NCBI GenBank assembly: GCA_934754775.1
Contig: CAKVIM010000003.1
Span: 1-64,000 of the forward strand
DNA from: an uncultured Candidatus Melainabacteria bacterium
GTDB lineage: Bacteria > Cyanobacteriota > Vampirovibrionia > Gastranaerophilales > Gastranaerophilaceae
Direction: 5' to 3'
Length of the DNA stretch: 64,000 nucleotides
Part shown: piece after piece, positions 16,905 through 26,113 of the stretch
Layout of the letters: each line of letters starts with the position of its first letter
How positions within the stretch are numbered: the first letter of the stretch is position 1
The notes under the pieces: generated by a model
The model's input: the letters and a program-made list of their open reading frames with translations, nothing else
Told to the model about the DNA's origin: nothing
Database searches by the model: none
Program-made: the position numbers and the translations under genes

Positions 16905-19385
16905 ATGAAGCAGTTTAAGAAGAGAACAATCGCATTAGTTCTGGCTTCAGTGGTCACGGTAGTTGGAGCTTTTGGGGCAGAGAATTATAAAAATAGCTTG
17001 ATGTCACTCAAATTTGAAAGCAAGGGAAGTGGTGCAGTTAGCATGACACTCTTAACTAAGCGTGATTATGCCAATACGATTACTCCTGTAAAAAAAGATG
17101 CGACGACTTATGTTATAATGCTTCCGGAAACTAACAGCCAAATGTCTTATGACCCTGAACTTGCGGGCGACATTGAAAGCGTAAATGTACGCACAATGCC
17201 GTATACGACAAATAGCAAAGGGTATACAAAGATTACGATTAAAACTGTGCCAAATACACAGGTTACTGCTCAAAAAGCGATTTATATTTCTGAAAAAGAA
17301 CCAGAAACTCCGCTTTTGCCACCACCTGCTGTAGAGCCAACGCAACCGGTTGCTCAACCACCGGTTACACCGCCGCAGAATAACCCTGCACAGGCTAATC
17401 AGCCGGTAGATATCAAAGAAAGTGTTAAACAGTTTGAACCGCCTTCTGGGCAGAGTTTGCAAAATAATTCAGAAGAGGTTGCAGGGCAGTCGCAAACGCC
17501 TACACCGCCAAAAGAGTCCTCTTCATATGAATTAATATTAATTCTTATGGGAATCATTGTTGCTATAAGTGTTTCGGCATTTCTTATCTTAAAGGCAAGA
17601 GATAAAATGGCTGAAATAACAGGTGAACAGAGTTCTTTTGATTTGGATGAGGAGAAAGAAGCAAAGCCGGAATCTAAGCGTCAAAAGATTAAGCATACAA
17701 TTAAAAAGCTTGATAGAATGTACGCTAAACCTGTTAAGTTGCCTGTAAATATTCAAGAAGAAGTTGTTCACAAGGCAAAACCGAAACCGATAGAGGATGT
17801 TGTTGATTTAGACGAATTGTTCCAAGAAAAGACAAAACAGCCTGAAATAGTTGAAAATGTTGAGAGTGAGGAAGAAAACAAGGCTCTCGAAGATTTCTTG
17901 AATGGATTTTCTTTTGATGAAGTTGCTGAACCGCCGAAAGAAGAGCCTTTTGACGAAGATTTCTATCAAAAATGTATTGCTGATAAGGATTTGAAGTTTA
18001 CAGAAGATGATGTTGCAAGGATTAACAGCTTGCTTAATTCTGAAATTAGTGACGAAGCGATTAGTAATCTTTCCAAGATAGCTGTTACCAATCCGATTAA
18101 GAAAAAATCTCACACCGAATTGTTGGAAAATTTTGTGACAACTTATACGGTTAATCAAAACATTACGTTCACAAAAGATGATATTGACGCTCTGAATAAG
18201 TTGATGAATGTTGAATTGGATAGTGATTTTATTACTGATTTAAGATGTAATCCCGAACGTTTGGGTGAAATGCAGCAGGAAATCGAAAAACATAAGACTA
18301 AACCTCACAAGGCTTCTGAGGTTTTGACACTTAGCGTTAAGAATATGTTGCCGGATTTGTCCGAAGCATTGAAAAAACAAGGTGGACGTCGAGTTGAATC
18401 TAACGCTCAACCGCAAGTTGTGTATTATAGCGAAGGGTATGATGTAAGTACGCTTAAGCTTGATGAAGCAATGCCTGATTTGGCAAAGGAAGTTGATAAT
18501 GATGAAGCTTATAAATCACGTCCGTCAGATGAAATTGAGCTTGCTCAAAGCGGTTATGATGTAGCGAGAATGAACGTAAGTGATGCACTTCCCGATTTGG
18601 ATGACGCTTTGAAAAATCCTGATAAGTATAATCAAATTCAGACTCCGGAAATTGAAGTAAATGAAGATGATTTGTTGAAAAGTCTTGATAATGTTGAGTT
18701 TAAACCGTTCGAAGAAGGGTATGAAGCTCCGAGCGTTTCTGATGTTCAAGAAGAATTTAACCAGCTTGGTGGCGGTTTAGAAATCGTGAATTCTGACGAA
18801 GAGCCTGTTGTTGGTCCTGTAGAGGATGAAAAAGACGATTTTGAAGCACTTTACGATGATAACTATGTTGATTTAGACACGCCTGAAAAAGAGCCGACAG
18901 TTGAAGTGAACGTTCAAAAAACTCCAAAAGAAGAAATTAAGGTTCATCAAAAAACTACGCAGGATAAAGAAGATGAGGCAAAACGACTCATTCAACTGAT
19001 TGAAGAAAAACGTGAAGAAAGAAAAATTCAGCGTGAAATTATGAAGCAGAAAAAAGTTGTGGTAAAGCGTCCTGTTGCAGCAAAAGTTCAGATTAATTGT
19101 ATTTATGAAGGCAAAAATTATTCTGTGATAAGTTCTGCTAATTTCAATGAAAATATGGGTTGTTATTTGATTAAAAACGGCGATGAATATAAGGTTTTAG
19201 GGTTTACAAAAGATCGTACGTTTGAGATTAAGCACTATGACAAACTAAAGAATGAAAAGTTGGAAGCACGTATTAGCGACAAGTTGGATGACGGCTCAAT
19301 AAGATATATCGTAAGAATTGCAAGCCACAAGTTTATTATGCGTGTGGAAGGCGATAAGATGGAGTATATAATGGATTTATGCTAA
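16905..19385 (+). CDS. FimV-like inner-membrane protein: AMIN-like periplasmic part, one helix, long acidic cytoplasmic tail
   Basis: 826 residues, using the ATG at 16905 (MKQFKKRTIALVLASV). A signal anchor at residues 8-24 is followed by a beta-rich segment of about 100 residues like the AMIN domain of type-IV-pilus and amidase proteins, a Pro/Gln-rich linker (130-200), one membrane helix (about 208-230) and a strongly acidic cytoplasmic region. In the tail, LKFTEDDVARIN and ITFTKDDIDALN start two related segments, and GYDV-(8 residues)-PDL occurs twice, with a third related PDL block. This layout resembles Pseudomonas FimV, which links chemosensory signalling to pili; that function is inference from topology and neighbours. 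Confidence 0.7.
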   Translation: MKQFKKRTIALVLASVVTVVGAFGAENYKNSLMSLKFESKGSGAVSMTLLTKRDYANTITPVKKDATTYVIMLPETNSQMSYDPELAGDIESVNVRTMPYTTNSKGYTKITIKTVPNTQVTAQKAIYISEKEPETPLLPPPAVEPTQPVAQPPVTPPQNNPAQANQPVDIKESVKQFEPPSGQSLQNNSEEVAGQSQTPTPPKESSSYELILILMGIIVAISVSAFLILKARDKMAEITGEQSSFDLDEEKEAKPESKRQKIKHTIKKLDRMYAKPVKLPVNIQEEVVHKAKPKPIEDVVDLDELFQEKTKQPEIVENVESEEENKALEDFLNGFSFDEVAEPPKEEPFDEDFYQKCIADKDLKFTEDDVARINSLLNSEISDEAISNLSKIAVTNPIKKKSHTELLENFVTTYTVNQNITFTKDDIDALNKLMNVELDSDFITDLRCNPERLGEMQQEIEKHKTKPHKASEVLTLSVKNMLPDLSEALKKQGGRRVESNAQPQVVYYSEGYDVSTLKLDEAMPDLAKEVDNDEAYKSRPSDEIELAQSGYDVARMNVSDALPDLDDALKNPDKYNQIQTPEIEVNEDDLLKSLDNVEFKPFEEGYEAPSVSDVQEEFNQLGGGLEIVNSDEEPVVGPVEDEKDDFEALYDDNYVDLDTPEKEPTVEVNVQKTPKEEIKVHQKTTQDKEDEAKRLIQLIEEKREERKIQREIMKQKKVVVKRPVAAKVQINCIYEGKNYSVISSANFNENMGCYLIKNGDEYKVLGFTKDRTFEIKHYDKLKNEKLEARISDKLDDGSIRYIVRIASHKFIMRVEGDKMEYIMDLC

Positions 19386-20386
19386 AAAGATTGCTAATCC
19401 TTTTGATATTGCCTTTGATGTTTTCTTCTTGCACCCAAAATAAGACTGAAATAATAGAATTCTCTTCTTGGGGTTCTGTTACGGAAGTGAAAATTTTGGA
19501 GAATGCAATTCAAGAGTTTGAGCAAAAAAATCCGGATGTGAAGGTTAATTTTGTTCATATTCCGCAAAATTATTTTCAAAAAATTCACCTTTTGTTTGCG
19601 TCAAATCAGGCTCCTGACGTTTTATTCATTAATAATCTTTATTTGCCTTTGTATGCACAAAAACTCGAACCGTTGGATAATGTTGTGGATAAAAACGACT
19701 TTTACCCGAAGAGTCTTGAGGCACTGAGCGTAGATGGAAAACTTTTGGCGGTTCCGAGGGATATTTCAACGCTCGTGTTTTATAGAAATAAAGAGCTTGT
19801 AAAGACAACGCCAAAAAATTTGGACGAATTATTACAGGCGATTGAAGACGTAAAACCATATGGTATAAGCTATGAGCGTGATGTGTATTTTATGCTTCCG
19901 TATGTTTTGACGTTTGGAGAGGATATTTACTCTTGCCCGAATTCGCTTAAATATTACAAAAATCTTGAAGGAAAATATGCCCCGACACCTTCTGAAGTCG
20001 GGAGCTCGACTTTGGCACAGATGTTTTTGGATAAAAAAATCGGTTTTTATCTTTCAGGAAGATGGATGTACCCGAAAATTAGCGAGAAAGCGGATTTTGA
20101 TTGGGATGTGATAACGTTTAGCGGAATTGTGCCTTTGGATGCATCCGGCTGGGCTGTTTCTAAGGATTCTAGGCACAAAATCGCCGCAGAAAAATTGGTT
20201 AAGTTTTTGGCGGCAAAAGAAAATATTGAGTATTTCAATTCAACCGGCTTAATCGTACCTGCAAGAGTTGACGTAAAACCGGATAACAAAGTTTTTATTG
20301 ATGCGATTGCTAAATCTAAACCGATAAAAATAGGCAAGGATTACAAAAAGATTGCAGATAAAATGAACAAGGAATTGTTTAGATAA
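19379..20386 (+). CDS. Extracellular solute-binding lipoprotein (family 1, sugar type)
   Basis: 335 residues. The N-terminus MLKRLLILLILPLMFSSC is a lipoprotein signal with the acylated Cys at 18. The mature part has the sugar-binding-protein pattern: IIEFSSWGSVTEVKILE near the start, QAPDVLFINN, the hinge AVPRDISTLVFYRNKEL, and FLSGRWMYP near residue 225. No permease or ATPase gene is adjacent, so the transporter partner is elsewhere or the protein works as a sensor input. It overlaps the FimV-like gene by 7 bp, tying it to the chemosensory operon. The ligand cannot be told. Confidence 0.87.
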   Translation: MLKRLLILLILPLMFSSCTQNKTEIIEFSSWGSVTEVKILENAIQEFEQKNPDVKVNFVHIPQNYFQKIHLLFASNQAPDVLFINNLYLPLYAQKLEPLDNVVDKNDFYPKSLEALSVDGKLLAVPRDISTLVFYRNKELVKTTPKNLDELLQAIEDVKPYGISYERDVYFMLPYVLTFGEDIYSCPNSLKYYKNLEGKYAPTPSEVGSSTLAQMFLDKKIGFYLSGRWMYPKISEKADFDWDVITFSGIVPLDASGWAVSKDSRHKIAAEKLVKFLAAKENIEYFNSTGLIVPARVDVKPDNKVFIDAIAKSKPIKIGKDYKKIADKMNKELFR

Positions 20387-20427
20387 GAGATTTATGGTAT
20401 AAAAGAAGAATAGTTTAGGAGTAGAGT

Positions 20428-21150
20428 ATGGATAGAAATGTAATTTGTATTAAATGGGGCACAAAGTTTGGGCCTGAATATGTGAACAAGCTTTATAAAA
20501 TGGTTGAAAAAAATCTGACGCTTCCGCACAGATTTGTATGTTTTACAGATAACGCAGAAGGTATTGTTGAAGGCGTTGAAATCAGACCATTGCCGGAGCT
20601 CAACGATGAAGGTATCCCTGATAGAATGTGGAAAAAGTTGGGCTTGTTTGCGAACCCGCTTGCTGATTTAACCGGTACAGCTTTGTTTTTGGATTTGGAC
20701 ATCATAATTAGAGGCTCATTAGATCCGTTTTTTGAAGTTGAAGGTAGTTTCTTGATTTCAAAAGATTACGATTTCCCTCACGATATTATCGGAAACTCTT
20801 CTGTATTCCGTTTTGAAGTCGGCAAACACCCTGAAATCATTGACCACTTCTATCAAGAAGGCAAAACAATCAGAGAAAGATACAAGAATGAACAAGCTTT
20901 CTTGTCTTATGAAATGGACAGAAAAGGTTTGCTTAAATATTGGCCAAAAGATTGGGTTGTAAGCTTCAAACGTCAATGCTTGCACAAGTTCCCGCTTTGC
21001 TGGTTTAAGGTTCCACGTGATCCGGAAGAAGCAAAAATTTTGATTTTCCATGGAAAACCAACTCCGGAACAGGCATACAAAGGATATTTCGGAAAAATGG
21101 GATTCAGATACATCAAACCTACAAAATGGTTGGATAAGTATTGGAACTAG
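20428..21150 (+). CDS. GT8-like glycosyltransferase
   Basis: 240 residues. The DxD metal and nucleotide-sugar motif is visible in ALFLDLDIIIRGS (near residue 90), and the C-terminal IFHGKPTP matches the HGKxKP-type motif of family 8 and related retaining enzymes. The start MDRNVICIKWGTKFGPEY and RFVCFTDN block match small bacterial glycosyltransferases of this kind. No membrane segment. It follows the lipoprotein gene by 41 bp, with a Shine-Dalgarno AGGAG, and is ended by a strong hairpin at 21168. Donor and acceptor are unknown; a cell-surface glycan is likely. Confidence 0.82.
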   Translation: MDRNVICIKWGTKFGPEYVNKLYKMVEKNLTLPHRFVCFTDNAEGIVEGVEIRPLPELNDEGIPDRMWKKLGLFANPLADLTGTALFLDLDIIIRGSLDPFFEVEGSFLISKDYDFPHDIIGNSSVFRFEVGKHPEIIDHFYQEGKTIRERYKNEQAFLSYEMDRKGLLKYWPKDWVVSFKRQCLHKFPLCWFKVPRDPEEAKILIFHGKPTPEQAYKGYFGKMGFRYIKPTKWLDKYWN

Positions 21151-21167
21151 GATTTTGGATTGAAACA

Positions 21168-21200
21168 ATATGGGGCAAGCTTAGGAAGCTTGCCCCATAT
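21168..21200. terminator. Hairpin terminator between convergent genes
   Basis: Perfect 15-bp stem: ATATGGGGCAAGCTT (21168-21182), 3-nt loop, AAGCTTGCCCCATAT (21186-21200). It sits after the glycosyltransferase and beyond the fic stop. A second hairpin, GTTGGGC-ATACT-GCCCAAC (21214-21232), directly follows the fic stop on the minus strand. U-tracts are short, so termination is likely but not certain. Confidence 0.75.
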
Positions 21201-21234
21201 TTATTGTTTGTCGGTTGGGCATACTGCCCAACAT

Positions 21235-21849
21235 CTAATCTTTATCCAACTCGCTCATTTTGAAAGTCGTGTAACCTTCATAATGGTAGCTTGTGTCGAT
21301 ACCTTTCATGTAGACATTACGGTCGTTAATCTTGTCGGTCAGAGCCTGTTTTAGAAGATATTTAATTTCAATATCTTTGATTGGACTACGTTCCATTGCA
21401 AGCAAGTAATCTTCTTTGTCGACTTTACTCCAATCAATGACTTTGTTGAGTTCTTTTTTTAGTATTAAATCGAGCCAAATTCTTGTGCTGCGTCCGTTTC
21501 CTTCACGAAACGGATGTGCAACATTCATCTCGACATATTTTTCAATTATTTCATCGAAGTTTGATTGCGGCATCGCATCAATATGCTCTAAAGCAGATTT
21601 CAGGTACATAACAGGTGCAAATCTAAAATTACCCTTTGCAATATTGACATTTCGGATTTCGCCCGCAAAATTGTAAATTTCAGAAAATAAAAACTTGTGT
21701 ATCTCAGAAAGAGCCTTAAATGTACCTGCTTCCAATTTATTCAGGTAGCCGGATTTGAAAAGCTCCAAAGCTTTTATTTTGCTCAATTGTTCTTCTGCTA
21801 TAGCCAATTCTGTTGAATCAGTTAGTCCGAGTTTGTTTTCTAATACCAT
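21235..21849 (-). CDS. Fic-domain protein (putative AMPylase)
   Basis: 204 residues. The Fic core motif HPFREGNGRSTR starts at residue 112 with the catalytic His; upstream, FAGEIRNVNIAKG is the conserved beta-hairpin (flap) region. Such enzymes usually move AMP from ATP to a Ser/Thr/Tyr of a target, and short versions act as toxins. Size and the region after the motif look like class I Fic proteins, whose inhibitory helix lies in a separate small antitoxin (VbhA/YhfG type); I see no [S/T]xxxE[G/N] motif in place within this protein and no antitoxin gene beside it. A hairpin follows the stop. Confidence 0.9.
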   Translation of the reverse strand: MVLENKLGLTDSTELAIAEEQLSKIKALELFKSGYLNKLEAGTFKALSEIHKFLFSEIYNFAGEIRNVNIAKGNFRFAPVMYLKSALEHIDAMPQSNFDEIIEKYVEMNVAHPFREGNGRSTRIWLDLILKKELNKVIDWSKVDKEDYLLAMERSPIKDIEIKYLLKQALTDKINDRNVYMKGIDTSYHYEGYTTFKMSELDKD

Positions 21850-21885
21850 AATCTAATATTAACATATAATGCGGGCTAAATAAAC

Positions 21886-22746
21886 CTATCTCAAGAAATT
21901 CATGATAAAACGTTTTGCTTTGCAGAAGAAACAGCTGTCTTTCTTGTGGACTTCTGTTATTTCGCTGATTGGATAAGGTTCAGGCTGGATTGTTCGTTGA
22001 TATTTAACTTTTGGATAGCCTAAAAGCATTGCATATACAGGAACATAACCTGATGGTATGTCAATCATTTCGCAAATTTCCGGAAACATTTTTATGCAAA
22101 CTTGTGCAAACCCGCACCAACAAGTTCCCAGACCCAAATGTTGAGCATAGAGTTCAATATAACTAAGGGCTATAATTGGGTCAGTGGAAGCACAAGGAGC
22201 TTTTATCGGAGATGATACAACTATCATATGCGGTGCTCCTCTAAAGATAATATCCTCGCCTTTTTCGAAAGATTCTTTATATTTTTCAAACTTATTCATT
22301 GCAGGCGGAATTGCAGACATAGTGTTTAAAATAAGTTCGTTTGTCTTGTTTTTCAACTCGGTCATAACGGATTTCTTTTTGACTATTGTAAAGTGCAGTG
22401 CGTGTGAATTACAGCCTGTCGGAATATAAGGTAACATTTCTTTTAGTTTCTCAAAAGTTTCTTCTGAAACTTCTTCATCTTTGTATTGGCGAACACTTCT
22501 GCGTGATTTAATCAAACTAAGCAGCTCATCGTAATTTACAGGTTCGGAATTTTCTGCTGACTTTCCGTTAAAACGAAATGCTCCTGTCGGGCAAATTGCA
22601 AGGCAGTGTTGACAAGCAAGGCAGTGTTTCTCATCTGTCATTTGTGGAAAATTGTCCTTGTCAAAAGATAAGCATTTGCTAATGCAATCGTTGATACAGA
22701 GCCCGCAGTGGATGCATTTTTCTCTATCGATTTCAATTGTTTTCAT
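21886..22746 (-). CDS. Ferredoxin-nitroreductase fusion protein
   Basis: 286 residues from the ATG at 22746 (GGAG 7 bp before; an in-frame GTG two codons upstream is too close to it). Residues 8-65 hold two 4Fe-4S motifs, CIHCGLCINDC and CLACQHCLAIC, each with a further Cys-Pro-type ligand. The remainder is an FMN nitroreductase fold (SRRSVRQYKDEEV at about 85, then PTGCNSHALHF). Common in anaerobes, where electrons from the iron-sulfur clusters reach the flavin; substrates are usually unknown. A C-terminal CFFCKAKRF is an extra Cys pair. Divergent from the metal exporter gene. Confidence 0.9.
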   Translation of the reverse strand: MKTIEIDREKCIHCGLCINDCISKCLSFDKDNFPQMTDEKHCLACQHCLAICPTGAFRFNGKSAENSEPVNYDELLSLIKSRRSVRQYKDEEVSEETFEKLKEMLPYIPTGCNSHALHFTIVKKKSVMTELKNKTNELILNTMSAIPPAMNKFEKYKESFEKGEDIIFRGAPHMIVVSSPIKAPCASTDPIIALSYIELYAQHLGLGTCWCGFAQVCIKMFPEICEMIDIPSGYVPVYAMLLGYPKVKYQRTIQPEPYPISEITEVHKKDSCFFCKAKRFIMNFLR

Positions 22747-22805
22747 ATACACACTCCTGCTTTTTTTTGTTTGACTTATACCACTTTTAGAGGTTTAATT
22801 ACATT

Positions 22806-23732
22806 ATGTTAATATCAATTTTGGAAAAAATCAATACAATCTACGAAAATTTATTTGCCCTGCCTGATAGCTTTATAGAAAAGCTTCCGATAGCTGATTG
22901 GGCAATTGATGCAATTTGTGATAGTGTGCATCTTTTGCCGTTCTTGTTTGTGGTCTTTGTAATAATAGAAATCTTAGAATTCTATCACGCAGACAGGATT
23001 AATTCTTTGCTTAAGAAAACCGGAAAGAGTGGCGTTTTAGTCGGAGCTTTAGCTTCAATAATTCCGCAATGCGGATTCTCTGTAATCGCAAGCAGTTTGT
23101 ATTCAACAAGAATAATTACTCGTGGGTGTTTGATTGCTGTATATTTGGCTACATCAGATGAAACAATTCCGATTTTACTTGCTACTCCGCAAAAAGCGTA
23201 TTTGATAATTCCGATAGTCGGATTGAAATTGTTTATTGGTGTCATTGTCGGCTATTTGATAGATTTAATTTGTCCGCAAGCACTTGTTAAGGACACAAAT
23301 TCTGTAGATATAATCGAAGAAGGGTGCTGCAAACACGATATCGAACATGGAAGCCGACGTGAGCTTGTTATTCACCCGATTTTGCATACAGCAAATGTCT
23401 TTGCGTTTATTCTTGTGATAACACTTATTATCAATTATTTCTTGTCAAATGTTGAGATAACAAATATTATAAATGGCGGGAAATTTATTCAGCCGATAAT
23501 CGCTGCGTTTATAGGTTTGATACCAAATTGTGCGGTTTCTATCGGGCTTACAATGATGCTAATCAAAGGTACAATAACTTTCGGTGCTGCAATGAGCGGT
23601 CTGCTTTCAAATGCAGGGCTCGGATTATTGGTTTTATTGAAGAACAATGATTTCAAAGATACAATGAAAATCGTATTTGTGCTTGTTTGTGTAAGTATTA
23701 TTTCAGGGCTTTTGATTGATTTGATTTTCTAA
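22806..23732 (+). CDS. Putative heavy-metal/manganese exporter (ArsP_2-like, about 8-10 membrane helices)
   Basis: 308 residues, mostly hydrophobic, in two homologous halves. GALASIIPQCGFSVIAS in the first half and AFIGLIPNCAVSIGL in the second share the IP-C--S pattern typical of the family (PF11449, putative 10-TM metal exporter). The loop between the halves holds EEGCCKHDIEHG, a Cys/His cluster likely to bind metal. Substrate is not proven; manganese and arsenicals have both been proposed for relatives. It is followed 68 bp later by a small Cys protein gene. Confidence 0.85.
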   Translation: MLISILEKINTIYENLFALPDSFIEKLPIADWAIDAICDSVHLLPFLFVVFVIIEILEFYHADRINSLLKKTGKSGVLVGALASIIPQCGFSVIASSLYSTRIITRGCLIAVYLATSDETIPILLATPQKAYLIIPIVGLKLFIGVIVGYLIDLICPQALVKDTNSVDIIEEGCCKHDIEHGSRRELVIHPILHTANVFAFILVITLIINYFLSNVEITNIINGGKFIQPIIAAFIGLIPNCAVSIGLTMMLIKGTITFGAAMSGLLSNAGLGLLVLLKNNDFKDTMKIVFVLVCVSIISGLLIDLIF

Positions 23733-23800
23733 AATCATTTAAATAGATGATGCAAAATTTACAAACTCACTCTATTCTGTTAGAAGAGGGAGAGTGTGTA

Positions 23801-24001
23801 ATGTTAAATCAAGTTATTCAACCGACTGATATTTCTGAATCCATTACTAAAAATTGGACGGAGCAAGCGATTGAGTGTTACAAACTCAACGGGAATTGCA
23901 AAGAGTGTTCAATAAGAAAGGCTCACTATTCTTTTGCTTGCCAGATGCCGAGAGTGGTCGAGGTTTTGAAATTGATAAACGGTGAACCGGAATTAGATTA
24001 A
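23801..24001 (+). CDS. Small four-Cys protein, unknown function
   Basis: 66 residues starting MLNQVIQPTD at the ATG 23801; the frame continues 18 codons upstream, but GAGGGAG lies 8-14 bp before this ATG. Cysteines occur as ECYKLNGNCKECSI and FACQMP, four in all, a pattern that could bind a metal or cluster. A strong terminator follows 1 bp after the stop, which supports real transcription. It may be co-transcribed with the exporter gene. No family recognised. Confidence 0.65.
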   Translation: MLNQVIQPTDISESITKNWTEQAIECYKLNGNCKECSIRKAHYSFACQMPRVVEVLKLINGEPELD

Positions 24002-24002
24002 T

Positions 24003-24040
24003 AAAAAAGTGGCAGCTTTTTCAAAAGCTGCCACTTTTTT
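24003..24040. terminator. Bidirectional intrinsic terminator
   Basis: Perfect 18-bp stem, 24003-24020 against 24023-24040, with a 2-nt loop; core AGTGGCAGC/GCTGCCACT with A-run before and T-run after, so it can work for both the small Cys gene (plus) and the nitroreductase (minus). Confidence 0.9.
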
Positions 24041-24057
24041 ATTTGATAAAAATTTGA

Positions 24058-24669
24058 TTAAAACTTATTTCCGATTTTTTCTAAGAAAATGACTTCGTCA
24101 AATTCTTTTCTCTTTTTAACTGTTTCGGCAGGTTCTGCTTCGTAACCCAAAGTTATCATCGTAGAAAGGATTTGCCCCTCTTTAAGTCCGAGTTTTTCTT
24201 TTGCTTTTGTGTAAACTTCCGGCAAAACGTTTGTAATTTCATTTCCCATTGCACCGATGATGCAAGATTTGATATTCAAACTTTCTGCTTCTAACATCAT
24301 GTATGAAACAGGATAAATCAACTGCTCAAGAGTTCTGATTGTGAGCCCGTTTTCGGCTTGCAATGCCGGATTAAGGGCAGGGTTTTTAATATGGGTAATT
24401 TTTGCATCTTCCCAAGCGTTTTCATCTGCAATGCAAACTATGACTGCATCGGCGTTTTTTACGTGTGGTTGAGAAATAGCTAGTTCTGATAACAAATCCT
24501 TGTTTTCTTGAGATTTTACAAGAATAAATTTCCAAGATTGAACATTCATCCAAGAAGGTGCTAATCTGCCTGCTTCCAAAATTTTTCTCAAATCTTCGTC
24601 CGGAATGTGTTTGTCAGAATATTTTCTAACACTTTGGCGTGATTGAATCAGGTTTAGTAAATCTTGCAT
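24058..24669 (-). CDS. Nitroreductase family protein
   Basis: 203 residues from the ATG at 24669 (MQDLLNLIQSRQSVRKY); a longer frame upstream would overlap the LCP gene. FMN-binding residues of the family are visible in SRQSVRKYSDKHIP and APSWMNVQSWKF, and the C-terminal STMITLGYEAEP is the usual closing motif. These dimeric flavoproteins reduce nitro compounds, quinones or flavins with NAD(P)H. It lies 40 bp downstream of the LCP gene on the same strand. No specific substrate can be read. Confidence 0.9.
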   Translation of the reverse strand: MQDLLNLIQSRQSVRKYSDKHIPDEDLRKILEAGRLAPSWMNVQSWKFILVKSQENKDLLSELAISQPHVKNADAVIVCIADENAWEDAKITHIKNPALNPALQAENGLTIRTLEQLIYPVSYMMLEAESLNIKSCIIGAMGNEITNVLPEVYTKAKEKLGLKEGQILSTMITLGYEAEPAETVKKRKEFDEVIFLEKIGNKF

Positions 24670-24709
24670 TTTATGTCCTTTCTTTCTAACCAATCTTTCC
24701 TTTACTCCC

Positions 24710-26023
24710 CTAGCCTTCTGCAAGGATAAGTGTGAAATCGCTGCCTACAGAGAAGGTTTCTGTAGGGTCGTATACGAATTGCATTTTGTTAAGTTCCGGA
24801 ACTTTTTTCTGCAGCCAGTTTAAGAAATCTACAGTTACTTCGCCTTTATTTGCAACAAATCTTGTGTGAGAAAGGTGAGTAATTTTTAGCATATTAACTT
24901 CAAATCCCAACTCAATGAGTTTTTCTTTAAGAGCTTGTGCTTCTTCTTCTTTACGAGGTGAGTACATGATTCCTGCTTTGAACTTTGTGCCGTCCAGTAC
25001 AGGTTTATCTCTGTAAATCATTCTATTGATTACGTCTTGAGTCTTTTTCGGGTCAAGAATCCAGTAGCTGATGTATCCTTTTTGGTTTGGTGCACCCGGA
25101 AGTGTTGCAATCTCGATTTTGTTTTCGTCAACGCTTCTTGCAAAAGCTGCATATTGTGATAATTCGTAGAAACTCATATCTGTCTTAATATAAGTGTTGC
25201 AAACATTTAGAACTTCAGGAATTTTCGTGATAACTTGTGGTGAGTGAAGTTTTTCGAACAGACTTCTCATAAACCACTGTTGACGTTGAGTTCTTCCGAT
25301 GTCGCCAAGTCCGTCTTTTCTGTATCTTAAATATCCGACGGCTTGATTTCCGTTAAGAATAGTGTTTCCCTTGTCTAAATTGATATGAAGATGACCTGCG
25401 TAATCGTTGTAATGCATTGGTTTTTCAACATATATAGGAATTCCTCCCAAAGCATCTACAACTTTTTCAACAGCTTCGTCGTGAACGATTATATATTTAT
25501 CAATTTTAATGCCAAAAGTTTCTTTTAAAGTCTTTTTAACAAGATTAATTCCGCCTAATGCGTGTGCTGCGTTAATTTTTTGGACACCCTTGTTGTCCGG
25601 CAAGTATACTTTACTGTCACGTGGAATTGAAATTGCGTTTATTGAGTGCGTTTTCGGGTCAATGTTCACAATGATAATCGTATCTGAACGTGTACCTTCC
25701 CAAATATTAGCACTATCGCCGTTTGAATCTACGCCAAGCAGTAAAATATTTTGTCTGCGAGGTGAAAACGGAACTTCAAAGTTGCCGTGTTTTTTTCTTA
25801 CGAACTTGAAAAACCCGCTTGCGTCATCGGCTTGTTCCGAATTGATTTTATTCAAAAAGAAGTTGTTTTCGACAACTGTTACGCAAACTATTACTGCACA
25901 CAAAATCGCTAGCACGACCGTGAACAAAAGTTTTGCGAAGTTTGAAGTTTCTTCTTTTTCTTCTCTAATATTCTTTAAAAATGCTTTATATTCTTCCTGT
26001 TGATTATTATTTGCTATTTTCAT
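24710..26023 (-). CDS. LytR-CpsA-Psr (LCP) family phosphotransferase with LytR_C domain
   Basis: 437 residues. One membrane helix near residues 30-50, then the LCP domain: NILLLGVDSNGD (near 88), RSDTIIIVNIDP, ISIPRDSKVYLP, KINAAHALGG and GDIGRTQRQQWFM, which include the Asp and Arg residues that bind the polyprenyl pyrophosphate. The C-terminal 90 residues fit LytR_C. LCP enzymes attach lipid-linked glycopolymers to peptidoglycan, or in diderms to other carriers. The neighbouring GT9 gene (divergent) supports a role in cell-envelope glycans. Confidence 0.93.
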   Translation of the reverse strand: MKIANNNQQEEYKAFLKNIREEKEETSNFAKLLFTVVLAILCAVIVCVTVVENNFFLNKINSEQADDASGFFKFVRKKHGNFEVPFSPRRQNILLLGVDSNGDSANIWEGTRSDTIIIVNIDPKTHSINAISIPRDSKVYLPDNKGVQKINAAHALGGINLVKKTLKETFGIKIDKYIIVHDEAVEKVVDALGGIPIYVEKPMHYNDYAGHLHINLDKGNTILNGNQAVGYLRYRKDGLGDIGRTQRQQWFMRSLFEKLHSPQVITKIPEVLNVCNTYIKTDMSFYELSQYAAFARSVDENKIEIATLPGAPNQKGYISYWILDPKKTQDVINRMIYRDKPVLDGTKFKAGIMYSPRKEEEAQALKEKLIELGFEVNMLKITHLSHTRFVANKGEVTVDFLNWLQKKVPELNKMQFVYDPTETFSVGSDFTLILAEG

Positions 26024-26113
26024 ATCTTATCTCTCTTTACTAAAAAATTATATTTTAAGCATGTCTCAAAATCAATTATTGCAAATGTAACATTTTTAAA
26101 GTACAAAAAAGAT

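Noticed and set aside
25509..26003. 164-codon frame opposite the LCP gene
   Set aside because: Antisense to a well-supported gene; composition is a mirror of the LCP codons with no start signal.
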